From Bdellovibrionales bacterium (lineage in GTDB: Bacteria > Bdellovibrionota > Bdellovibrionia > Bdellovibrionales > JAMPXM01): a DNA stretch of 64,000 nt. The stretch covers positions 186,001 to 250,000 of the forward strand of contig JADJOF010000002.1 in NCBI GenBank assembly GCA_016713885.1, given 5' to 3'. Positions 36,439 through 44,273 of the stretch are shown here, piece after piece (position 1 is the first letter of the stretch; each line of letters starts with the position of its first letter). The translations under genes and the position numbers were made by a program. The notes below the pieces were generated by a model, which had not been told where the DNA came from, searched no databases, and saw only the letters and a program-made list of their open reading frames with translations.

Positions 36439-37313
36439 TGAAGTCGATAAGGGCAATTGCCGCAAGCGCAATGTTGGCGGCTGTGGTTTTGGGCTGTAGT
36501 TCACAACCCAAGGCTGTTGAACCGAAAATTGGCGCGACGACGGATGGAGCTTTGTCGACCTCCGGAAACCGTCATGCCGAAGAGCCGTCGGTAAAAAAAG
36601 AGGGCAAGTCAGCAGAGACTGCTACTGTCGGAGTCGTCGACTCAAGGCATGCGGCGCTATCGCAGGCGCTTCGATCGGGAAAAACGCAAGCGGTGCATGA
36701 TGAGGCGGCCCGTGTGCTTGTGGCTCATCCAGATGACGTGATTACTTTGAATGCCTTGGCGATGTGGAACTACAAGCAGGGCAAGATCGGCGCGGCGAAG
36801 CTTTTATTGGCAAGGGCAATTGAAAAGGGCGAGCCAAGCGCGGCGGTGCTCAACAACTACGGTCTTATGCTTTATGCCGAGGGGGATGAGGTGGCAGCCG
36901 CGGAACAGTACAAGAAGGCGATTCGACTCGACGAACGTCATGCTGAGGCCAATGCAAATTTGGGTTCTCACTATGCTCGCGGTGGCGATTGGAAAAAGGC
37001 TTTTCCGCGGCTTGAGATCGCGTGGAAGGCCGGGCGCATAGACAGTGCGATCGCCAACAACTATGCACTTGCGCTAAAGGCGGAGGGTGAGTCCGAGAAG
37101 GCGCGCCGAATTTTTGAAGAGGCCGCGCAACGTAACAATAAGGATCCGATCTTGCTTCTTAACTACGCAGCTCTGCTGATTGAAACATTGAACAGGCCTA
37201 AAGAAGGGCTGCCGCTTGTTTACCGAGTGAAGTTCCTTGAGACTGATAAGAAGGAAATTCTGATTCGTGCGAATCAGCTGGAGCGGCGAGCGAGTCAAAG
37301 TGGAAATCCTTGA
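36435..37313 (+). CDS. TPR lipoprotein of the gliding cluster
   Basis: ATG 36435 overlaps the upstream stop. A lipobox (AAVVLGCSS) makes it a lipoprotein, 292 residues. After a Lys/Ser/Thr linker, TPR units follow: VLVAHPDDVITLNALAMWNY, AKLLLARAIEKGEPSAAVLN, MLYAEGDEVAAAEQYKKAIR, GSHYARGGDWKKAFPRLEIA and ALKAEGESEKARRIFEEAAQ. It resembles GltE-type periplasmic TPR lipoproteins. It probably anchors the assembly to the inner face of the outer membrane. Confidence 0.7.
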   Translation: MMKSIRAIAASAMLAAVVLGCSSQPKAVEPKIGATTDGALSTSGNRHAEEPSVKKEGKSAETATVGVVDSRHAALSQALRSGKTQAVHDEAARVLVAHPDDVITLNALAMWNYKQGKIGAAKLLLARAIEKGEPSAAVLNNYGLMLYAEGDEVAAAEQYKKAIRLDERHAEANANLGSHYARGGDWKKAFPRLEIAWKAGRIDSAIANNYALALKAEGESEKARRIFEEAAQRNNKDPILLLNYAALLIETLNRPKEGLPLVYRVKFLETDKKEILIRANQLERRASQSGNP

Positions 37314-37343
37314 TCAGGTGCGGGCATCGGTAAGGCGGGCAAC

Positions 37344-37664
37344 GTGTTAGACTTCGGAGAAAGCCTCTTGCAGCGATCAGTAACAACTCATGTGGCGATG
37401 CCACTTGTGACCATTTTAATTGCGACAATTGTTTCAGTTGGCGCTGAGGCTGAGACCGCGCCAGTAGCGGACAAGAAAACCAAGCGTACCACCATTAACT
37501 TTGAAGATCAGTTGATCGAAGGTCGTGCGACAAAGCCTGAGCTTTTTGTTCTTCTTCAAAACCGAATGAATAACTCGCGTCGCCTTTGTAAGTTGCGCGA
37601 GAATTTTCTTCCAGAGATGAGAAAGACCGCGGAAGACTCGAGTCGTGCAGGTGGTGATAAGTGA
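37344..37664 (+). CDS. Small periplasmic protein of the gliding cluster (GltF-like)
   Basis: 106 residues from GTG 37344. Hydrophobic export segment (VAMPLVTILIATIVSVGAEA), then a short basic helical part (TTINFEDQLIEG, PELFVLLQNRMNNSRRLCKL, RENFLPEMRKTAED). Small periplasmic proteins with an IxFEDxLxEG-like motif occur at this position in related clusters, and the Myxococcus GltF is a small periplasmic protein. Name uncertain. It ends overlapping the gltG start (GTGA). Confidence 0.55.
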   Translation: MLDFGESLLQRSVTTHVAMPLVTILIATIVSVGAEAETAPVADKKTKRTTINFEDQLIEGRATKPELFVLLQNRMNNSRRLCKLRENFLPEMRKTAEDSSRAGGDK

Positions 37665-39808
37665 GCACTTCTACTGGTCGACAGCCTGTTGTTTTGCGAA
37701 TTCATAAGAGTGGTGCCCTTGTCGGGGTAAAGCAGTTTGTTGAAACGCAAATCGTTATCGGTCGTCAGGCCGACGTTCAGCTGTCTCTTGATGATGAAAA
37801 AGCTTCGGTGATTCACTGCGCTCTCGAAGAGAGAGATGGGGTTTGGTCGATTGCGGATCTTGGCTCGGCGACGGGGACACGAAAGAACGGTGAAGTCGTT
37901 CTCGATAGCCCAATTCTTTCTGGCGACGTGATTGAGATTGGTGACTATCGAATCGAGTTCTATATCGGTGCCCCGAAACCGAAGGCGCCACCGCCGACGA
38001 TTGCAGATGTTCCGACCCCGCCGATGCCGGCTGCAGTCTCGAGTGCTGCTCTGGCGGCAAGTGCGGCGGCGAAGGCCATTGAGTCGAAAGCCATCGATCT
38101 TTTTGCAGAGCCGTCGGCTGGACAACCTGCCGCGCCAAAGCCTGTGGCACCGAGTGTTCCTGTATCGTCGGTTAAGCCGAAGGAGCAATCGACGGTTGAT
38201 GTCTTCTCGGCTTCGCTTGAGACCGTGTCGGCGCGCCCCGTGCGACCAGCCAACCGCAAAGAACATAAAAAGAAAAAGAATCGCAAGACGTTTGCGCCGC
38301 CAAGTCGTTTTACCAATATTAAAGAAGTTGTGAAGCCGACGAAGGGGTCGGTCGTCGAAGTTCTGGTGGCCTGGCGTGAGCGGATTATTGCGACCTATTC
38401 TTTCTCTGAGAAGAAAGTCGTGACGATCGGTTCGAAACCCGATTGTGATATCCCAGTTCCCATCATGGGAGCGCGACTTCGCTCGGCGCCGATTGTGAAG
38501 GTTGATCAACCCTGTGTGGTGTTTATCCTGCCCGAGGCCAACGGTGAAGTTGTGCGTGGACAGACAGCGCAGTCGTTTTCTGAGCTCAGTCGGACAGGGC
38601 GTGTGACTCGCGTTGGTGAACAGTCGTCGATCGCTCTTGAGCAGGGCGAGATGTTGAAGATGGATGTCGGCGACGGCATTTCGATTGTCGTTCGCTATGT
38701 TGGTGAAGCGCCAAAGCCATTGATGGCGCCATTCTTTGATCTGTCAAACAGCGAGGTAACAGGAATTGTATTGGCGATGGCGCTCGTCGCTGTGCTGAGC
38801 CTTTACATGTACCTCTATACGCCAACCAAACCACTCGTGGCCGAGCCGGGCATTGAAGAGCCATTGAGGACAGCTGTTGTGATCGTCGCGCCGACGCCTG
38901 TTCCGCCACCCCCTCCGCCACCGGCAGAGGTCGTGAAGGTGGAACCGGTACCGACTCCAGTGGCAACACCCCCCCCGGCAAAAGCAACGCCTTCACCTGT
39001 GAAGCAGATCGTGAAGAATAAAGAGGCGCAGGCCGTTAGTGTTGTGGCGAAGAAAGATCCTGGTGTCTCGGCCGGTGCTGTTCCGAATCGCAACAAAACG
39101 GGACCTCGTCAGCAAACCTCTGTGAAGCAGGGTGGAGCGATCAAGACCACCGACTCAAAAGCGGCGCAAATGCAGTCTCGTTCAAAAGATGCATCGAAAG
39201 CCGGAATCTTTTCGACATTCGGTGGTGGCGGAGCGCAAAACTCGCTGGCGGGATCGACGACCGGCTCGGGTGAGCTTGCAGGTCTTTCGGCAACAGCGAC
39301 CGGCAAAAGCGGTTTTAATGAAAACCGCCCCGGTGAGGGACTTGGTTCTGCGGTGAAAGACACGGGCCAAGGTGGAAACGGCAAGGCGCTTGAGGGAATT
39401 GCCGGAGGAATTTCAACGCAGGGTCGTGGCGGTGGTAACTCGGGATATGGCACAGGTGGCCTTGGTGGCCGAGTGGGCGTGAAGGTTGTGGCTGGTGGCG
39501 AGGGTGAAGCCTTTTCCGGTACGATTGATCGCGAAGCCATTCGACGTGTGATCAAGTCCAATGAGCGCGCCATTCGCGCTTGTTACGAGCGTGAGCTCAA
39601 TCGAACGCCAGATCTGATTGGAAAACTCGTCGTTGAGTTTGATATCGGAGAAAAGGGTGTCGTTTTGCGAACAGCCGTTCAGCGAAACGAACTTGGCAAT
39701 AAAGCAGTTGCGGATTGTCTCATGGGACGTCTGAAAACGTGGCGCTTTCCGGAGCCGCCAACAAATCAAGTTGTAACAGTCGCCTATCCGTTCGTGTTTT
39801 CGAATTGA
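37661..39808 (+). CDS. gltG: GltG-like FHA-TonB protein (AgmX/PglI C-terminal family)
   Basis: 715 residues with distinct modules: an FHA domain at about 10-103 (IVIGRQADVQLSLDD, VIHCALEE, GSATGTRKNGEVV); a second, degenerate FHA-like domain at about 225-355 (VVEVLVAWRERIIATYSF, VVTIGSKPDCDIPVP); one membrane helix at about 365-387; a Pro-rich stalk (VPPPPPPPAEV); a Gly/Ser-rich region; and a TonB-like C-terminal domain at about 625-715 (IRACYERELNRTPDLIGKLV, GRLKTWRFPEP). Cytoplasmic FHA, periplasmic stalk and TonB tail match Myxococcus GltG/PglI, which couples the AglRQS motor to the envelope complex. GTG 37661 overlaps the upstream stop. Confidence 0.85.
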   Translation: MSTSTGRQPVVLRIHKSGALVGVKQFVETQIVIGRQADVQLSLDDEKASVIHCALEERDGVWSIADLGSATGTRKNGEVVLDSPILSGDVIEIGDYRIEFYIGAPKPKAPPPTIADVPTPPMPAAVSSAALAASAAAKAIESKAIDLFAEPSAGQPAAPKPVAPSVPVSSVKPKEQSTVDVFSASLETVSARPVRPANRKEHKKKKNRKTFAPPSRFTNIKEVVKPTKGSVVEVLVAWRERIIATYSFSEKKVVTIGSKPDCDIPVPIMGARLRSAPIVKVDQPCVVFILPEANGEVVRGQTAQSFSELSRTGRVTRVGEQSSIALEQGEMLKMDVGDGISIVVRYVGEAPKPLMAPFFDLSNSEVTGIVLAMALVAVLSLYMYLYTPTKPLVAEPGIEEPLRTAVVIVAPTPVPPPPPPPAEVVKVEPVPTPVATPPPAKATPSPVKQIVKNKEAQAVSVVAKKDPGVSAGAVPNRNKTGPRQQTSVKQGGAIKTTDSKAAQMQSRSKDASKAGIFSTFGGGGAQNSLAGSTTGSGELAGLSATATGKSGFNENRPGEGLGSAVKDTGQGGNGKALEGIAGGISTQGRGGGNSGYGTGGLGGRVGVKVVAGGEGEAFSGTIDREAIRRVIKSNERAIRACYERELNRTPDLIGKLVVEFDIGEKGVVLRTAVQRNELGNKAVADCLMGRLKTWRFPEPPTNQVVTVAYPFVFSN

Positions 39809-39847
39809 TGGCGTAACAAAAAGTATTGGTAGTGAGAAGGAGTCAAC

Positions 39848-40540
39848 GTGGAACCAACATCAGCAGGCGCGGCGCTCGACGTAGCAATGGCCGCCGAATC
39901 AGGAAATTTCTTTTTAACGGCATTCAAGGTCGGTGGACCGGCGATGATTGTTATTGCGGCCATCGGCGCGCTGACAATTATGCTGGTGATTGAGCGTCTG
40001 TGGACGCTGAAGAGCCTCTCGGTCGACAAGAATGATTTCAACGAGCATCTCTTTGGGATGATTCTTCGTGGCGATATTCGTCAGGCGATCACCTACTGTG
40101 ACTCCAAGCCGGCACCACTCACCAACACGCTCAAGACGGGATTGATTCAGGTTCTGAACCAACGCCCCGACGAAGAGATTCAAGTTGCGATGGATGCCTC
40201 GGTACTGCGTGAGACCCCTCGTATCGAAGGTTGGGCGGCATTCCTTGCCGTCTTTGGTAACCTGTCGACACTGGCGGGACTGGTTGGAACCATTCTCGGT
40301 ATGATCAAGTCGTTCCAAGGTGTGTCGCGTGCCGGAGCCGCCGAGAAAGCAGCACTGCTTTCAGAAGGTATTTCGGAAGCTCTTCACTGTACGGCTTTCG
40401 GTCTTATGGTGGCGATCATCGGCATTCTCTTCTACGGATATTTCCAGGTTCGAATCAGTCGTTTGATCAACGACATGCAAGAATCCAGCATGTCGATGCT
40501 GAATCTCGTCGTCGCCAATCGCGACAAAGTGAAAGAGTAA
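39848..40540 (+). CDS. aglR: AglR-like MotA/TolQ/ExbB proton channel subunit
   Basis: 230 residues from GTG 39848, which has AAGGAG five bases upstream. Three membrane helices (AMIVIAAIGALTIMLVIERL, FLAVFGNLSTLAGLVGTILG, TAFGLMVAIIGILFYGYFQV) and the conserved cytoplasmic GMIKSFQ turn give a TolQ/ExbB/MotA motor subunit. With the two ExbD-type genes that follow it forms the AglR-AglQ-AglS arrangement of the gliding motor, energised by proton flow. Confidence 0.88.
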   Translation: MEPTSAGAALDVAMAAESGNFFLTAFKVGGPAMIVIAAIGALTIMLVIERLWTLKSLSVDKNDFNEHLFGMILRGDIRQAITYCDSKPAPLTNTLKTGLIQVLNQRPDEEIQVAMDASVLRETPRIEGWAAFLAVFGNLSTLAGLVGTILGMIKSFQGVSRAGAAEKAALLSEGISEALHCTAFGLMVAIIGILFYGYFQVRISRLINDMQESSMSMLNLVVANRDKVKE

Positions 40541-40549
40541 TAGGTCACC

Positions 40550-41019
40550 ATGGCACAGGTGGAAGATAGCGGCAGCGGTCGCAGTACGAATGTCGATGTT
40601 AACTTGGTTCCGTTCATCGATTTGATGAGTGTTCTCATCACGTTTCTCTTGATCACTGCTGTTTGGACACAGGTGTCGATGATCCAGCTCGGAAGCTCGA
40701 TCTACGGAAAAAAACCTCTGATCAAATTACTCCGCCGCCTCCGGTGGCGGATATTCCGCTGCGTTTGGATATCAAAGACTTTGGATTTCGACTGATTGTT
40801 GGGCAGGACAAGTTCACATTCGAAAAAAAGAATGGCGAATGGGATATCACGGAGCTGACTGAGCGACTCAAGGTCGTTCGTCAGATGTACCCTGAGAAGT
40901 CGGATGCAACGATCACCGTCGATAACGAGGTTCCCTACGAGAAAATGATTCTCGGCATGGATGTGTTGCTTGCTGGTGGATTTGGTTCAATCAGTGTTTC
41001 GACTGTGGAGGCTGAGTAG
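40550..41019 (+). CDS. aglQ: AglQ-like ExbD/TolR protein, frameshifted at A-run 40708-40714
   Basis: N-terminal helix with the catalytic Asp (NLVPFIDLMSVLITFLLITAVW), then a periplasmic domain in a second frame (PPPPVADIPLRLDIKDFGFR, KFTFEKKNGEW, ATITVDNEVPYEKMI, SISVSTVEAE). The frames meet at a run of seven A; an eighth A gives GKKTSDQITPPPP without a break. About 156 residues. First of two different ExbD/TolR proteins next to AglR, as in the AglQ/AglS pair. Confidence 0.85.
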
Positions 41020-41023
41020 AATT

Positions 41024-41611
41024 ATGGCAAGCTACGTTCCTGGTCGTCGCGACCGACACAACAGACCCCATAGCTCGCGCGGTAAGCGCAGCGCTGTTGC
41101 GATGCTTTCGCTTACGGCGATGGTCGATATGTTCACTGTTCTTGCCGTATTTCTTCTCCAGAACTATCAGACAACAGGTGAGGTTATCGAGCTTTCGGAT
41201 GACGTGATTTTGCCCAAGGCGGCGAAGGTTCGTGAGTTGAAGCCGGCAACGGTTGTCGTCATTTCAAAAGGGCAGATTCTAGTCGATAAAATTCCGGTGG
41301 CGACGATCGATGAAGTAAAGACTTTGCCTGAGATCTCCACGCTCCCCAATCTTCAGGCGCGGATTCAGGATGCGTTTAAGGTATTGGAAGAAAAGAACCG
41401 TTTGGCTGGACTGTCGCAAATCAAACAGGCGGTGAATCAAGCGCGCGGTGTTGAGACAGCGAAGCCTGAAGACTATAAACGAGTGACGGTGCAAGCCGAT
41501 AAGGCGATGGATGCGGGCACCGTGAAAAAAGTGATGTACACACTGACCGAGGCTGGCGATTCCGAAATCAACTTCGCAGTCCTTCGCGATGACGGAAAGA
41601 AAAAAGAATAG
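41024..41611 (+). CDS. aglS: AglS-like ExbD/TolR protein
   Basis: 195 residues from ATG 41024. A basic N-terminus (PGRRDRHNRPHSSRGKRS) leads to a single helix with the motor Asp (AMLSLTAMVDMFTVLAVFLL) and a periplasmic domain with ELKPATVVVISKGQIL, a helical insert (VLEEKNRLAGLSQIKQA) and KRVTVQADKAMDAGTVKKVM. The sequence differs clearly from AglQ, so the motor contains two unlike ExbD subunits, as in Myxococcus gliding. Ends the plus-strand cluster. Confidence 0.85.
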   Translation: MASYVPGRRDRHNRPHSSRGKRSAVAMLSLTAMVDMFTVLAVFLLQNYQTTGEVIELSDDVILPKAAKVRELKPATVVVISKGQILVDKIPVATIDEVKTLPEISTLPNLQARIQDAFKVLEEKNRLAGLSQIKQAVNQARGVETAKPEDYKRVTVQADKAMDAGTVKKVMYTLTEAGDSEINFAVLRDDGKKKE

Positions 41612-41614
41612 GGG

Positions 41615-42334
41615 CTAGGCCGCCGAGGCGGTCGTGCTGTCGGTTTCGTGAAAACGCCGAATATGATCAAACAGGATCGAATGCGCTTCGGCCGAGAGAT
41701 CGACAAAGCCGATCCCCGCTTCTCCTGACCGGGAGACGTAGATAACTTTACCGGTTGCATGAATAACAGATGGCAGATCATTGCTCTTCAGGGCAATTTG
41801 GACTCGGTCGCCGATTGTCAAAAGTCCGGCCTGTTTGACGCCGAAGCCGCCGACACTGACAGTCAACGTGTTGAGAACTTGTGCCGGAATGGAGCTTCCG
41901 GCCGACGTAATGGCAGCCTGACCGAGGAGCGGAGCGCGGGGATGTTCCCTACGACTGATGCCGATCAGATCCATCACTTCTGGAATTTCAAAGAGTGGCA
42001 TCCAACGGGCAAGTCCTGTTCCCCAAAGTGAAATCGCGTCCAAGCGAGTATGCCCTTTGAGATGATGAACGAGTTCGTTCTGTGTAAGAGGACCTGCGGG
42101 CTGGCCTGAACCTGTATCGCAGTACCAAACACGGCCGTTGCTAAACGCCTCGGCGGATTCAATTTTTGTTTGCAGTTCTTTCCACTGTGCGGCGGGCGTC
42201 CACTCATTCGAACCTCGAGCCCAGATGAGAGTATCGGGCTCGATTGTGCCGGCGCCAATGCGGCGATCGACCTCAACTGAGGTCAATGGTCCTGAAACTG
42301 CGCCCCCGCGGTGGATAAACCAAATCGGCTTCAT
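41615..42334 (-). CDS. Two GYF-like domains followed by a PilZ domain
   Basis: 239 residues. Two GYF_2-type domains at about 4-52 (WFIHRGGAVSGPLTSVEVDR, LIWARGSNEWTPAAQW) and about 68-115 (VWYCDTGSGQPAGPLTQNEL, ISLWGTGLARWMPLFE), then a PilZ domain at about 128-230 (SRREHPRAPLLGQAAIT, YVSRSGEAGIGFVDLSAEAH). RREHPR provides the c-di-GMP RxxxR site and SRSGEAGIGF the loop. GYF domains bind Pro-rich peptides, and neighbouring GltG has a Pro-rich stalk, though on the other side of the membrane. Convergent with aglS. A possible c-di-GMP input to motility, by position only. Confidence 0.8.
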   Translation of the reverse strand: MKPIWFIHRGGAVSGPLTSVEVDRRIGAGTIEPDTLIWARGSNEWTPAAQWKELQTKIESAEAFSNGRVWYCDTGSGQPAGPLTQNELVHHLKGHTRLDAISLWGTGLARWMPLFEIPEVMDLIGISRREHPRAPLLGQAAITSAGSSIPAQVLNTLTVSVGGFGVKQAGLLTIGDRVQIALKSNDLPSVIHATGKVIYVSRSGEAGIGFVDLSAEAHSILFDHIRRFHETDSTTASAA

Positions 42335-42430
42335 TGTGGATATATCGGCTAAAGTAGGGCAGAGGTTGAGGAGAGTTCCGCTGTGCGTCGGCTTGTTCGT
42401 CTCGATCCGTAACTGTGTTAGCGTTTAACG

Positions 42431-43495
42431 GTGCGTTCACCATTTCATAGACGAAATTTGATTATTTCCGGCCTTCTTTTTGTGATCATCGTCATTCAGG
42501 TGCTGGTTCTTCTGCCACGTGATGTCGAAAACCAAGAGCCACTTCTGTCTCAAAAAAAGACAGTGCGTGGTTCGAAAAAGGGATCGGCTCGAAAACTGCC
42601 CAAAGGCATTCCAACCGACACGAAGGCCGGCCAAGTCGTTTTTGATGCCTACATGGTGGAGGCCAAGCCAGAGGGAAAAGAGCTTGAGCTCTGGTCGGCG
42701 CGAGCGGTGTCGCCCAAGGCTGTTGGCGAATGGACGCTGGATGATGTTCGCGTGAAGTTTTATGCATCCAACGGAGTTGTCTACACGGTGACAGGAAAAA
42801 CCGGTGGTGTTCAAACGGAGACTTACGCGATGTGGGTTCGCGGCAATGTGGTCACACGTTCGTCGAACGGCTACACGTTTAAATCAGAATCTGTTTTTTA
42901 TGATCCGAAGGCGAAGCGCCTTTCGGCTCCAACTGCGGTTCAGATGGAGGGGCCTGTCGACAAAGAGGGCGCGCGTCTGGAGCTCATCGGCGATGGGATG
43001 ACCGCCGACATGGGAACGAATCAGTTGAAGATTGCCAAGGATGTGAAGGCCAAGCGGCATATTCCTCATGGTCGTGTCGCACAGATTCAATCGAACACGG
43101 CTTTATTCTCCGGAAAAACAAACTCGGCGCAGTTTTCAGGAGCTGTGGTCATCGACATTGAGGCGATGCGCATCACTGGGCCGCGAGCCGAGTTTGCCTA
43201 TGATCCAACGACGGGGACTCTTGAATCTGTTGAGGTGGCTGGCGGAGTTCGCGTAACGGAGGCGGATCGCTTTGCGACAAGTGGATCGCTGTCGATTCAT
43301 TTTCGTGACGATCGATACGTGTTTCGTGGAACGCCCCGAGTGGTGCAGGTTGATGATGAGCTTTTTGGCGATGAAATCATTTTTCTCGATGGTGGAAAAA
43401 AGGTTCAAGTGCTCAATGTTAAAGCGCAGATTGATCCCGAGCGCGTCGGTCGCGACAATCGTGAGCAGGCACCGAATAAGGAGGAAAAACCATGA
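42431..43495 (+). CDS. LptC/LptA-like LPS transport protein
   Basis: 354 residues. An N-terminal membrane helix (LIISGLLFVIIVIQVLVLLP), then a first OstA/LptC-like beta domain (AYMVEAKPEGKELELWSARA, WTLDDVRVKFYA, VYTVTGKTGG, FKSESVFYDPKAKRLSAPT) and a second LptA-like one (LIGDGMTADMGTNQLKI, ALFSGKTNSAQFSGAVV, RFATSGSLSIHFRDDRYVFRGTPRVV). There is no separate lptA between it and lptB, so this one protein may do both jobs: receive LPS from LptB2FG and build the bridge. Start GTG 42431 has a weak SD. Overlaps lptB by four bases. Confidence 0.8.
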   Translation: MRSPFHRRNLIISGLLFVIIVIQVLVLLPRDVENQEPLLSQKKTVRGSKKGSARKLPKGIPTDTKAGQVVFDAYMVEAKPEGKELELWSARAVSPKAVGEWTLDDVRVKFYASNGVVYTVTGKTGGVQTETYAMWVRGNVVTRSSNGYTFKSESVFYDPKAKRLSAPTAVQMEGPVDKEGARLELIGDGMTADMGTNQLKIAKDVKAKRHIPHGRVAQIQSNTALFSGKTNSAQFSGAVVIDIEAMRITGPRAEFAYDPTTGTLESVEVAGGVRVTEADRFATSGSLSIHFRDDRYVFRGTPRVVQVDDELFGDEIIFLDGGKKVQVLNVKAQIDPERVGRDNREQAPNKEEKP

Positions 43496-44214
43496 TCAAG
43501 TTAACGGTTCGCGGGATCGCCAAAGCGTTTAAGGCGCGCAAAGTGGTCGATGGTGTTTCCTTCGAAGTTGAGGCGGGACAGGTGATTGGTCTTCTCGGAC
43601 CCAACGGCGCCGGAAAAACCACGAGCTTCTACATGGTCGTAGGTCTAGTGACTCCTGACGCGGGTGAGATCCTCCTTGGCGACCAATCGATCGGGAATTT
43701 GCCGATGTACCAGCGCGCGCGCATTGGTCTGAGTTACTTGCCGCAGGAAGCGTCTATTTTCAGACGCTTGACGGTGAGCGAGAATATCCTTGTTGCGCTT
43801 GAGGCGCAGGGAGTTTCGGGAACGGCGAAGCTCGAAAAGCTCGAGATGTTGCTGGCCGAATTCAACGTCAAACACATTCGTGATAGTTACGGTTACGCAC
43901 TTTCCGGAGGAGAGAGGCGGCGCGTTGAGATCGCGCGGGCGCTCGCCGGTGAGCCGAGATTCATTCTCCTCGACGAGCCTTTCGCCGGGATCGATCCGAT
44001 TGCGGTGGCCGACATTCAAGAAATTATTCGTCAGCTTCGCGCCAAAGGAATTGGGGTCCTGATTACAGATCACAACGTACGAGAAACTCTCGGTATATGC
44101 GACTATGCATATATAATGAAAGACGGTCGTGTACAGGTTGAAGGCAAAGCTGACGAAGTGGCTCACTCCGAACTGGCTCGTAAGTTTTATCTCGGAGAGA
44201 ACTTCAAACTGTAG
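43492..44214 (+). CDS. lptB: LPS export ABC transporter ATP-binding protein LptB
   Basis: ATPase of the LptB2FG LPS extractor. Walker A LLGPNGAGKTTSFYM, Q-loop SYLPQEASIFRRLT, signature LSGGERRR, Walker B FILLDEPFAGIDP and H-loop VLITDHNVRETL. 240 residues. Position between lptC/A and rpoN matches the widespread order. lptF and lptG are not in the window. Confidence 0.97.
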   Translation: MIKLTVRGIAKAFKARKVVDGVSFEVEAGQVIGLLGPNGAGKTTSFYMVVGLVTPDAGEILLGDQSIGNLPMYQRARIGLSYLPQEASIFRRLTVSENILVALEAQGVSGTAKLEKLEMLLAEFNVKHIRDSYGYALSGGERRRVEIARALAGEPRFILLDEPFAGIDPIAVADIQEIIRQLRAKGIGVLITDHNVRETLGICDYAYIMKDGRVQVEGKADEVAHSELARKFYLGENFKL

Positions 44215-44273
44215 CGAGCGATTTGAGTTTGTGAGTTTGAATAGACGTCTTTTTTAGCAGAGGAAGACTTGCG

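Noticed and set aside
40708..40714. Programmed frameshift at the A7 run in aglQ
   Set aside because: A-runs can slip, but similar unexplained breaks occur in many other genes here, so error is the simpler explanation; no stimulatory structure was seen.
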